This document shows, in pieces, positions 1 to 6,020 of a stretch of DNA of 11,152 nt. The notes beneath the pieces were generated by a model, which saw only the letters and a list, made by a program, of their open reading frames with translations, was not told the DNA's origin and did not search any database. Every line of letters starts with the position of its first letter. Positions within the stretch are counted from its first letter, which is position 1. Where the stretch lies: positions 622-11,773 of the forward strand of contig DUKR01000013.1 of assembly GCA_013329175.1 (NCBI GenBank), written 5' to 3'. The stretch comes from Candidatus Woesearchaeota archaeon (GTDB taxonomy: Archaea > Nanobdellota > Nanobdellia > Woesearchaeales > UBA11716). Position numbers and translations under genes: made by a program.

Positions 1-110
1 ACTTGCGTTTCTGGGTACACTCATGCTGCGCATTCGCGACAATTGAAGGTACCATTTGACAGGGATAATGCTCCCAAGCTTCAGGCTTGTGAAGTATTAC
101 CTTAATGCCA

Positions 111-124
111 TAAATATTTATATA
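111..124 (+). promoter_or_regulatory. TATA-like box for the first gene
   Basis: An AT-only stretch (TAAATATTTATATA) lies about 45-50 bases before the ATG at 170. Transcription would start near 142-146, leaving a leader of about 25 bases that contains a GGAGG ribosome binding site at 156-160. This argues against the upstream in-frame starts (TTG at 56 and others), which would lie before the transcript begins. Confidence 0.55.
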
Positions 125-169
125 GCATTGTGCCATTTTACAATGGTATCACTCTGGAGGATGGCGAGC

Positions 170-613
170 ATGGATGCAAAAGCGGGAATTCTGTTGAGCA
201 TTGCATTAGCAGTGTTCCTGTCACCGATAACATCAGTCAATATCTTTGAGCCGATAGTAACAGGAGAAGAGGCAGTCCTGTCGGTTTCACTTCACAACAC
301 TCTTGAAGACAGTGATCTTGAGGACGTCAGTGTGAGAGCGTTCTTCATGGACTCAAGCCATGGCTTTCTCTCAACAGTTGCTGACACCATCAAGGATGGC
401 GCAGTTGTGAATGCGCGCCTTATCGGCACTGAGTCGTATGAGCCAGGCGCCTATACCGTCATGCTTACCGCCTACGGCAGAGATGAGGACGGCCACCCCT
501 TCCGAGAGCGCAAGTTCAGGGAGATTGAGGTTAGTGATGCTGCCGAGCCTTTCCTGATACATCCGTCAGTAGCTGAGGCATTCCCGGCAAGGGTTCCAGA
601 AATTGCAGAGTGA
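170..613 (+). CDS. Small secreted or membrane-anchored protein, probable Ig-like fold
   Basis: The protein has 147 residues and no recognised family. It starts with a short N-region and a hydrophobic stretch (AGILLSIALAVFLSPITSV, about residues 5-23), so it should be exported or anchored. The rest is rich in short beta-type segments with spaced Asp/Glu (IFEPIVTGEEAVLSVSLHN, then LEDVSVRAFF, then PGAYTVMLTAYGRDED). This pattern resembles the one-domain Ig-like or CARDB-like exported proteins common in DPANN archaea. The start at 170 was chosen because GGAGG (156-160) is nine bases upstream and a TATA box lies at 111-124. An ATG at 161 touches the GGAGG and is unlikely. No catalytic motif is visible, and I infer a surface or envelope role only from the export signal. 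Confidence 0.65.
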   Translation: MDAKAGILLSIALAVFLSPITSVNIFEPIVTGEEAVLSVSLHNTLEDSDLEDVSVRAFFMDSSHGFLSTVADTIKDGAVVNARLIGTESYEPGAYTVMLTAYGRDEDGHPFRERKFREIEVSDAAEPFLIHPSVAEAFPARVPEIAE

Positions 614-710
614 ATTACGAGCATTTCTTCATGGGATTTATGCATGCTTTCCTGCTCATGAATGAGGATGGTATGGCCAATTGGCCTGAACGCCTGAGTA
701 ATCCAAAGCC

Positions 711-720
711 TTTTTAAAAT
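711..720 (+). promoter_or_regulatory. TATA-like box, leaderless CCA enzyme gene
   Basis: TTTTTAAAAT is centred 27-28 bases before the ATG at 743, so the predicted transcription start coincides with the start codon. No ribosome binding site is seen before 743, which agrees with a leaderless message. A perfect 12-base palindrome, GGCCAATTGGCC (675-686), lies about 25 bases further upstream. Confidence 0.6.
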
Positions 721-742
721 CGTAATCTCTCTTCCCGTCGCA

Positions 743-2020
743 ATGGGCAAAGACATCCTTGCAAAAGCATTGGAAAAGATAAAGCCAACTGATGAGGAGG
801 AAAAAGCCCTCAACAGAAAAATTGACGGCTTCATAGCAAAAGCAAAGAAATCCCTGCATGGCGCAAGCCTCATCAGGGGAGGCTCGATTGCCAAGGGGAC
901 CTGGCTTAAGGACGACTATGATACTGACATCTTCGCCTGCTATTCTGTTGCTGCCTATAAGGGCAAGAGCACACAGCTCTCTGACTTGCTGGAAGCATGC
1001 CTGAAAAAGGCATTTCCCAAAAAGGAGATAGTGCGCCTGCACGGTTCCAGGGACTACTTCCAGTTAGAGTATGAGGGAATCTCTATTGAGGTCATCCCCA
1101 TTCTTGCTATCAAGGAGGCAGATGCTGCTGCAAACATAACCGACGTTTCGCCATTGCATGCCGCCTGGGTAGCAAAGCACCCGCAGTTTCGGGATGACGC
1201 ACGGCTCTTGAAGCAGTTCTGCAAGAGCCTTTGCGTGTATGGCGCTGAATCATACATTGCCGGGTTCTCTGGCTACGTCTGTGAGATACTCACTATCCAT
1301 TACCGTGGATTTAGGAGCGCAATTACTGGTGCTGCAAAGTGGAAGCCCCAGGTGGTCATTGATACTGAGAAGCACTATGCTGATGATGACCCGCTGTTTG
1401 TGCTCAACGCATCAAAGCGGCAAGGGCCTCTTGTTATCATTGACCCTGTCCAGAAGGGAAGGAATGCAGCAACTGCCGTAGGGACAGAAGCTTTCAGCAC
1501 GTTTGTTGCAGGGTGCAAGAAATTCCAAAAAAAGCCATCATTGTCCTTTTTTGAAGAGAAGCCGCTGGTGTACGAAGAGCTAAGGCAGAAGGCTATAAGG
1601 AAGAAGGCAGAGCTTGTCGCTCTCTCTGCGGCTTTGCTGAAAGGAAAGAAGGACATCGCCGGAAGCAAGCTAGTAAAGGTGTTTGTCTTTCTAAAAAGCA
1701 AGCTCAAAGAAGCAGGCTTTATGATAATTGAAGAGAACTGGCATTGGGACGGCAAGGGCGATGCTCTGTTGTATTTCCTTGCCGACAAAAAGCCTCTTTC
1801 GCAGGAGGAGGTGAAGCGGGGGCCTGAACTGGTATTCCACCAGCACGCTGAAAGGTTCAGGCTGAAGTACAGGAACACCTTTGTGCGTGATGGCATCATC
1901 TATGCAACAGCCAAAAGAAAGCACATCACAATCCAGCCATTGGTCAAAGAGCTGCTTGCGCATCCCTATGTGATGGAGCGGGTGAAAGAGATAAGGCAAG
2001 TCAATAATGTCAGACATTAA
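743..2020 (+). CDS. cca: CCA-adding enzyme (tRNA nucleotidyltransferase, archaeal class I)
   Basis: This cytosolic enzyme builds or repairs the 3' CCA end of tRNA from CTP and ATP without a nucleic acid template. It has 425 residues, slightly below the usual 430-450 for archaeal enzymes. The nucleotidyltransferase signature is GGSIAKGTWL (46-55) followed by YDTDIF (59-64), giving metal ligands Asp60 and Asp62. The third carboxylate, normally Asp in a DVVP-type strand, appears as Glu116 in SIEVIPI. The central domain follows at about 140-270 (RLLKQFCKSLCVYGAESYIAG and on). The C-terminal tail domain includes the GPELVFHQHAERF region near 350. The start matches a TATA box 27 bases upstream, so it is probably leaderless. 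The gene stands alone, and the next gene begins 178 bases later. Confidence 0.95.
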   Translation: MGKDILAKALEKIKPTDEEEKALNRKIDGFIAKAKKSLHGASLIRGGSIAKGTWLKDDYDTDIFACYSVAAYKGKSTQLSDLLEACLKKAFPKKEIVRLHGSRDYFQLEYEGISIEVIPILAIKEADAAANITDVSPLHAAWVAKHPQFRDDARLLKQFCKSLCVYGAESYIAGFSGYVCEILTIHYRGFRSAITGAAKWKPQVVIDTEKHYADDDPLFVLNASKRQGPLVIIDPVQKGRNAATAVGTEAFSTFVAGCKKFQKKPSLSFFEEKPLVYEELRQKAIRKKAELVALSAALLKGKKDIAGSKLVKVFVFLKSKLKEAGFMIIEENWHWDGKGDALLYFLADKKPLSQEEVKRGPELVFHQHAERFRLKYRNTFVRDGIIYATAKRKHITIQPLVKELLAHPYVMERVKEIRQVNNVRH

Positions 2021-2040
2021 GGTATGCATTAAGCTATAGA

Positions 2041-2190
2041 GGAAGCTAGGGCGTTTTTCACCCAGCAGAAAACCGTTACGTGTGCTGTCGGCTCGCATCC
2101 TGATATCGCATGACACTAACCGAGAAGCCCATCGGTAATGGCCTGTTTGGGGGAATGCTCCGCCATGCGACCCTACGGATGGGGCGAACC
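2041..2190. other. GC-rich, potentially structured intergenic stretch
   Basis: There is no credible gene between 2021 and 2198. By my count 86 of the 150 bases from 2041 to 2190 are G or C (57%), more than in the AT-rich promoter gaps nearby. Possible helices are: GCT-A-GGG pairing with CCC-AGC (2045-2066); ACCGA with TCGGT around an 8-base loop (2119-2136); CCCTA with TGGGG around a CGGA loop (2171-2184); and CGCATG (2107-2112) with CATGCG (2164-2169), which would enclose the middle hairpin. No promoter sits at the leaderless distance from the next ATG, so this may be the leader of the nucleotidyltransferase mRNA or a separate RNA. It matches no RNA family I can name. Confidence 0.35.
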
Positions 2191-2198
2191 AGACAAAA

Positions 2199-2885
2199 AT
2201 GAAAGCAATAATCCTAGCAGCCGGATTAGGGACAAGGATGGGAGAGTTGACAAGGCATACCCCTAAGCCTCTCCTGAAACTCGATGAGCGCACCACGCTG
2301 CTTGAGCATAACTTACTCCAGCTTGAGGGCATTGCTGATGAAGTCATCATAGTCGTTGGCTATCTCAGAGAGCAGATCATCGGGCACATCGGCACGTCCT
2401 ATAAGGGGATGAAGATAACCTACGTCATCCAAAAAGAACAGAGGGGAACTGGGGACGCTTTGCTTGCGGTGAGAGAGTACGATGCCTCTGCCTTTACCAA
2501 AAAATTCATCCTGATGATGGGCGATGACCTCTATGTCAGGAGGGATATCCAGAAATGCCTGGCGTTTGATGATGCAATCCTAGTGCAGAAGGTTGCCGAC
2601 CCTTCCCGATTTGGTGTGTTTGTTGTCAATAAGCAGGGCATCATCACCAAGGCCGTGGAGAAGCCAAAGGCATTCGTCTCAGAGCTAGCCAATGCCGCAT
2701 TGTACGTGTTTTCAGACCTAGCTATCTTTACGTTTCAGAAGACTACGCGGGGAGAGTATGAGTTTACCGATCTCGTCAAAAGGATTATCAAAGAGAAACA
2801 GGTGCATGCCGTTTCTGCTACAATGTGGATTCCTATTGGCACCCCTGAAGATTTGATGAAGGTGAGATTAACGCTTTCCCAATGA
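2199..2885 (+). CDS. Sugar-1-phosphate nucleotidyltransferase (NTP_transferase family)
   Basis: The enzyme joins an NTP to a sugar 1-phosphate, giving an NDP-sugar and pyrophosphate for glycan or surface polymer synthesis. It has 228 residues, one Rossmann-like domain, and no left-handed beta-helix acyltransferase tail of the GlmU kind. The N-terminal signature is GLGTRMGELT (9-18), followed by PKPLL (22-26). The nucleotide-binding loop is QRGTGDAL (81-88), the metal-binding strand end is MMGDDLY (106-112), and the C-terminal family motif is IPIGTPEDL. The sugar and base cannot be read from the sequence. The start is fixed by the family N-terminus MKAIILAAGLG. No good ribosome binding site precedes it. 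It converges on the minus-strand gene ending at 2909, with only 23 bases between them. Confidence 0.9.
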   Translation: MKAIILAAGLGTRMGELTRHTPKPLLKLDERTTLLEHNLLQLEGIADEVIIVVGYLREQIIGHIGTSYKGMKITYVIQKEQRGTGDALLAVREYDASAFTKKFILMMGDDLYVRRDIQKCLAFDDAILVQKVADPSRFGVFVVNKQGIITKAVEKPKAFVSELANAALYVFSDLAIFTFQKTTRGEYEFTDLVKRIIKEKQVHAVSATMWIPIGTPEDLMKVRLTLSQ

Positions 2886-2890
2886 GAATA

Positions 2891-2906
2891 AGAAAAAGAA
2901 AAAAAA
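2891..2906 (-). terminator. T-rich terminator of the minus-strand membrane protein gene
   Basis: Read on the minus strand, this stretch is T8-C-T5-CT, immediately after the TAG stop at 2909-2911. Runs of T in the non-template strand are the usual archaeal termination signal. It lies in the 23-base gap between convergent genes. Confidence 0.5.
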
Positions 2907-2908
2907 GC

Positions 2909-3265
2909 CTAATCCTTTGCAAGATTAGACATCTCTTTCAGTGCAACAACTACAGCGGCAGGGACGACGAAGACAAGGATACTGTTTAATATCCCCGCGA
3001 GATATCCGCCCACAACCGCACGATTTTCCATGCCATTATAGCCAACGCCTCCGGCATAGGCTATGACGACCAAAATGGTTGCCAGGGTCAGAAACTCTTT
3101 TGTTTCCGAATGCGTTATGTTCAGGAAGCCGACTACCAATCCCATGATGACGAGCACGGAGGTAAGCCATGTTGCTACAGTATCATTGATAGGCAGAGTC
3201 AGCCCCAGAACAATTGCAATCACGACCCCGGCAATGAATGAATATCTGCCAATGTTCTTATCCAT
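2909..3265 (-). CDS. Small four-helix membrane protein, unknown function
   Basis: The protein has 118 residues and is strongly hydrophobic, with about four transmembrane segments: FIAGVVIAIVLGLTL near the N-terminus, a second around WLTSVLVIMGLVVGFL, a third around FLTLATILVVIAYAGG, and a last around LNSILVFVVPAAVVVAL. No transporter or enzyme motif is visible. The ATG at 3265 was chosen over the overlapping TTG at 3268 because GGGGGTGAT (3279-3271) then lies at a normal distance of five bases. It is divergent from a winged-helix regulator, and the palindrome ATTGATAATCAAT (3315-3327) overlaps its predicted transcription start. This suggests, as inference, that the regulator controls it. Confidence 0.7.
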   Translation of the reverse strand: MDKNIGRYSFIAGVVIAIVLGLTLPINDTVATWLTSVLVIMGLVVGFLNITHSETKEFLTLATILVVIAYAGGVGYNGMENRAVVGGYLAGILNSILVFVVPAAVVVALKEMSNLAKD

Positions 3266-3302
3266 CAAATATCACCCCCTCATTTGTTGATGCTGATGCG
3301 GA

Positions 3303-3371
3303 TTGACTATCCACATTGATAATCAATAATAGCATAGCTAATATATAAATCTTTCTGCTATTGATAATCAA
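3303..3371. promoter_or_regulatory. Operator-like palindromes TTGATAATCAA between divergent genes
   Basis: Two near-identical palindromes occur: ATTGATAATCAAT at 3315-3327 (perfect, 13 bases) and TTGATAATCAA at 3361-3371 (perfect, 11 bases). A degraded third copy, TTGACTATCCA at 3303-3313, matches 8 of 11 positions. The first overlaps the predicted transcription start of the minus-strand membrane protein gene. The second sits just upstream of the TATA box of the plus-strand regulator gene. This placement suits a repressor or activator serving both promoters, and the adjacent winged-helix protein is the obvious candidate binder. Confidence 0.5.
3340..3350 (-). promoter_or_regulatory. TATA-like box, minus strand
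   Basis: Read on the minus strand, ATTTATATATT predicts a transcription start near 3319 and a leader of about 54 bases before the ATG at 3265, including the GGGGGTGAT ribosome binding site. Confidence 0.5.
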
Positions 3372-3380
3372 CAATGGTAA

Positions 3381-3391
3381 TCTTTATAAAT
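3381..3391 (+). promoter_or_regulatory. TATA-like box for the winged-helix regulator
   Basis: TCTTTATAAAT lies at 3381-3391, ten bases after the second TTGATAATCAA palindrome. Transcription should start near 3411-3413, inside the tandem repeat at 3403-3426. Confidence 0.5.
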
Positions 3392-3402
3392 CTACAACTG
3401 CA

Positions 3403-3426
3403 ATAGCTATATGAATAGCTATATGA
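3403..3426 (+). repeat. Tandem 12-base repeat ATAGCTATATGA x2
   Basis: Two perfect head-to-tail copies of a 12-base unit (3403-3414 and 3415-3426), each containing the palindrome ATAGCTAT. They span the predicted transcription start of the regulator gene, a typical position for an autorepression site. The sequence differs from the TTGATAATCAA sites, so a second DNA-binding protein or a second binding mode may be involved. Confidence 0.6.
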
Positions 3427-3453
3427 TATACTACCTTTTTGGTGGCTGCTACT

Positions 3454-4089
3454 ATGTTTGACTCCTCCATTGAAAAGAAGATTGTTGATTTTGTGAAGCA
3501 CTCGCCACTGGGGGTGACTTCAACCGAGCTAGCCAAAAGCCTTGGCATCAACAGGATTACCCTCTCAAAGTATCTTGACATCATCAGGGAGCGTTCCCTC
3601 ATTGATTTTCGCCAGCTTGGCATGGCAAAATTATGGTACATTCCAGTGCATCTGAGCCAGGAGGAATTCTTAAAGAAGCTCTCACTCTCGTTTCTGCACC
3701 AGCTTGGCAAGGGAAGCAGAGAGGATGCCCTGCGGGAGACGGGAAGGGAAGTCGGAAGCTACATCAATAGTCTGTATGCTTCGTTTCACGGCGTAGAGAA
3801 ACTGAAAGGGCGCCAGTTTGAGGAGATGCTACGGGATGCTGGGGAAAAGATTGGAGGCAAACTCATTGTCACGGAGCTGAATGAGGGGAGGTATGCAGTA
3901 TGCGTGGAGAGATGCCCGATTGAATTTGCATCAGAGGACATCACGGACATGAAGGAGATGGGCAGGCAGATATTCCTCGAGATTGTTGCAATCAATTTTT
4001 CAGGGGGGACGGTTGAGGTGAGTGAGGAAGCGGGCAAGATAGTGTATCATCTACAGGCGGCAACATATGAGGGTACAAAAAAAAAGTGA
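3454..4089 (+). CDS. Winged-helix transcription regulator with unidentified C-terminal domain
   Basis: The protein has 211 residues. Residues 5-63 form a winged helix-turn-helix: IVDFVKHSPLGVTSTELAKS leads into the recognition helix INRITLSKYLDIIRERSLI, then a wing ending in KLWYIPV. The C-terminal two thirds (about 70-205) look like a mixed alpha/beta ligand-sensing domain that I cannot assign. It has a close cysteine pair, Cys150 and Cys154 (CVERCP), that could bind metal or sense redox state. The ATG at 3454 is preceded by GGTGG (3441-3445) at a fair distance, while upstream TTG (3439) and GTG (3442) starts overlap that site. The gene is divergent from a membrane protein across a palindrome-rich promoter region, so autoregulation is likely but inferred. 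Confidence 0.75.
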   Translation: MFDSSIEKKIVDFVKHSPLGVTSTELAKSLGINRITLSKYLDIIRERSLIDFRQLGMAKLWYIPVHLSQEEFLKKLSLSFLHQLGKGSREDALRETGREVGSYINSLYASFHGVEKLKGRQFEEMLRDAGEKIGGKLIVTELNEGRYAVCVERCPIEFASEDITDMKEMGRQIFLEIVAINFSGGTVEVSEEAGKIVYHLQAATYEGTKKK

Positions 4090-4120
4090 AATGACAGCAG
4101 AAAACATTAATTGTCCCTTA

Positions 4121-4193
4121 GTGTCCTACTATCGTTTCCAGAGCCTTCCATCCTCCTCGAGGGAATAGTAGGCCAAGAACGATTTAAGGACAC
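4121..4193. other. 73-base imperfect hairpin with alternative pairing
   Basis: The two halves pair in nested order: GTGTCCT (4121-4127) with AGGACAC (4187-4193), a 3x3 mismatch, ATCGTT (4131-4136) with AACGAT (4178-4183), an internal loop, GCCT (4143-4146) with AGGC (4170-4173), then TCC (4147-4149) with GGA (4162-4164). A competing 8-base pairing joins CCTACTAT (4125-4132) with ATAGTAGG (4165-4172) and excludes the first fold. The element lies between the regulator gene and the EamA gene, upstream of the latter's predicted promoter. It may therefore be an independent small RNA, a terminator-like structure for the regulator mRNA, or a palindromic DNA element. Confidence 0.45.
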
Positions 4194-4210
4194 GAGGTAA
4201 TTATCAACAA

Positions 4211-4221
4211 AGCTTAATAAC
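4211..4221 (+). promoter_or_regulatory. Weak TATA-like box for the EamA transporter gene
   Basis: AGCTTAATAAC is centred about 27-28 bases before the ATG at 4244, again giving a leaderless message. The match to an archaeal TATA box is weak. A half-site of the upstream operator (TTATCAA, 4201-4207) lies just before it, which may be chance. Confidence 0.35.
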
Positions 4222-4243
4222 GTAAAGCAAGCATTGCCTTGCC

Positions 4244-5107
4244 ATGTTCCTCAACCCAGGCATCCTCTGCGGCATCATAGCGATGCTGGCTTTTGGCATA
4301 AGCGATGGCCTTGCCAAGGCTCCATCGCAGAAGTTGCACGCTACAACCTTTATCTGCTACAGAAACGGCATAGTCAGCCTGCTCCTGCTCGGTGCTTTTT
4401 TCGTTTTGCCCCTGCCCTTCACTTTTTCCCTTCACTATGCCCTCATTGCGCTTGCCATAGGAGCCGCAGGATATATTCCGCTAGCGACATTCTATGCAGC
4501 GCTTGCGAGAGGAAAGACTGGCGTCGTCACGCCGATAGCAAATGCTTCAGTCCTGTTTACGGTGCTGTTCTCTATGTTTTTTTTTAGCGAGCGCCTCACA
4601 ACCCAGCAAACCATTGCACTGGTTATGATCATTGCAGGTATCATCGCCGTCTCCATTAACTTTCGGGACGTGCGCTCATCGCACCTGTTTACGCTGTCCT
4701 CAGGCATCCCGTATGCCCTTGTGACCTGCATCATGTGGGGCATTGTATTTTTCCTGTTCAGGATTCCCGTTGCTGTTTTGGGGCCCATCCTGACCTCGCT
4801 CCTCATCGAGTTTGCCATTTTTCTGTGCAGTCTTTTGCATCTTATGTCATCTAGCGCAACATGGAAGATTGCTGAAAGGAGCATCCTTGCAAAGGTCATC
4901 CTTGTTGCTGTACTTGGAGCGATCGCCCTTGCTGCTTATGCTGTAGGGATTCTTTATGAAAAGGTCAGCATTGTCTCAGCACTGGCGTTTGCAAGCCCGG
5001 TAGTTGCTTTAGGGTATGCGAAATTGGTGCATAAAGAAAAGCTGAGCAAGAATCAGCTGGCAGCTGTTTTGATGCTGGTAACAGGCATCGTGCTCATCAG
5101 CATGTAA
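4244..5107 (+). CDS. EamA/DMT-family membrane transporter
   Basis: The protein has 287 residues and about ten hydrophobic helices in two repeats of the drug/metabolite transporter fold (about 5-140 and 150-287). The first repeat begins with GIIAMLAFGISDGLAKA, has the Arg/Asn-containing helix FICYRNGIVSLLLLGAFF, then IPLATFYAALARGKTGVVTP and VLFSMFFFSERLT. The last helices carry the matching LAFASPVVALGYAKLVHKE and LAAVLMLVTGIVLISM. Members export or import small metabolites such as amino acids, nucleosides or drugs, and the substrate cannot be told from sequence. No ribosome binding site precedes the ATG. The gene ends 16 bases before the convergent ApbE gene, so the transcripts may run into each other. 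Confidence 0.88.
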   Translation: MFLNPGILCGIIAMLAFGISDGLAKAPSQKLHATTFICYRNGIVSLLLLGAFFVLPLPFTFSLHYALIALAIGAAGYIPLATFYAALARGKTGVVTPIANASVLFTVLFSMFFFSERLTTQQTIALVMIIAGIIAVSINFRDVRSSHLFTLSSGIPYALVTCIMWGIVFFLFRIPVAVLGPILTSLLIEFAIFLCSLLHLMSSSATWKIAERSILAKVILVAVLGAIALAAYAVGILYEKVSIVSALAFASPVVALGYAKLVHKEKLSKNQLAAVLMLVTGIVLISM

Positions 5108-5123
5108 ATCCGGTTCTGCTTTC

Positions 5124-6011
5124 CTAAGTGAAAAGAGAGGCTTTAAACCCCTCGCTTTTGTACATCTTCCCTTCAATAGAGACAAGAAGTGCCTCAATAG
5201 GCAGCCTTTTGGAAAGGGCAATGCTCTCAACAAAAGTTGAAGTGCAAAGTGCTGTTGCATAGGCATCCGCATCAATGCCCTTCCCCGCCAACACAAAGGA
5301 GCATTTCAGCTCGTTTGCCGGAAGCCTTGTTTTTGCATTGAGGAGATGATGATGCTTTCCCCATCTCCTCCTGTTAGGTGATGAACAGGTTATCGCTTTC
5401 CCGTCAAGCTGTATTGTTCCAATGGCTCTGGAGGCATCAACCGGATGCTCAAGAATAATAATCCATGGCTTGAGCCCTTCACCCTTTTTTGCTAGAATAT
5501 CCCCCCCAGCATTGAGGTAATAATGCCGAACTCCTTTGCTCTCAAGCAATCCAGCCACCCTGTCAAGCGCAAATCCTTTGCCAAAGCCTCCGAAATCCAC
5601 CTGCTTTTTCAGATAGACCTGACTTTTTGCGCTATCTATCCTGATAGGAAGCGTGAAGCGTTCCATCGCCTTCTTCAGCAAATGCTTCTTTTTCTCGACT
5701 TTTGGAGTAAAGGAATAACTGGCATCATAGCCGAGCCTCTCAAGGTCATTTTTGATGGTGACGTCAAAAGCGCCATTGGTCTCCCTGTTCAACGCAAGCG
5801 CCTTTTCAAGCAGGAAGAGAAATTCTGTTGAGATAGGCTGCCAGCGGTTAAGCCTTGCATTAGCCCGTGAGAGTTCAGAGCCATCCCGAAACCGTGAGTA
5901 TGCCTTCTCAATGCGCTCAATCTCAGTATGGCAGGCGGCAAGTGCTTCCTTCTTTGCTGAAGGGAGCTTAATCTTTATCTCTGTCCCTAATGCTTCAAAA
6001 GTTTCCTGCAT
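5124..6011 (-). CDS. apbE: FAD:protein FMN transferase (ApbE)
   Basis: ApbE cuts FAD and attaches the FMN half covalently to a Thr or Ser of FMN_bind domains, using Mg2+. The protein has 295 residues with no signal peptide, shorter than typical bacterial ApbE lipoproteins (about 320-350). Family motifs appear in order: ALGTEIKI (7-14), YSRFRDGSELSRAN (38-51), TNGAFDVTI (78-86), DFGGFGKGFALD (139-150), LNAGGDI (166-172), HHLLNAKT (221-228) and DADAYATA (247-254, the metal and FAD region). In HHLLNAKTRLPA the usual DPxTG is altered to NAKTR, a modest departure. It is the last gene of the operon and starts 9 bases after the FMN_bind lipoprotein gene, its likely substrate. How an enzyme without a signal peptide meets an exported substrate is open. 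Modification before export, or an unusual export route, are possibilities. Confidence 0.92.
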   Translation of the reverse strand: MQETFEALGTEIKIKLPSAKKEALAACHTEIERIEKAYSRFRDGSELSRANARLNRWQPISTEFLFLLEKALALNRETNGAFDVTIKNDLERLGYDASYSFTPKVEKKKHLLKKAMERFTLPIRIDSAKSQVYLKKQVDFGGFGKGFALDRVAGLLESKGVRHYYLNAGGDILAKKGEGLKPWIIILEHPVDASRAIGTIQLDGKAITCSSPNRRRWGKHHHLLNAKTRLPANELKCSFVLAGKGIDADAYATALCTSTFVESIALSKRLPIEALLVSIEGKMYKSEGFKASLFT

Positions 6012-6020
6012 TTCCCTTGC

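Noticed and set aside
2..46. C-terminal end of an upstream plus-strand gene (LAFLGTLMLRIRDN then stop)
   Set aside because: Fifteen codons are too few to support a gene, and the other frames are open for similar lengths.
2041..2198. Possible tRNA or RNase P RNA
   Set aside because: GGTTCG on the minus strand has no matching T-stem or acceptor stem, and the RNase P core motifs were not found at the right places. The stretch is also short for most archaeal RNase P RNAs.
1691..2350. Long minus-strand open frame of 219 codons across the end of cca and the start of the nucleotidyltransferase gene
   Set aside because: It overlaps two clearly conserved genes on the other strand, and its translation is Ser/Arg-rich with no family motif.
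4121..4193. H/ACA guide RNA
   Set aside because: The only ACA is inside the lower stem, and the internal loops look too small for a guide pocket.
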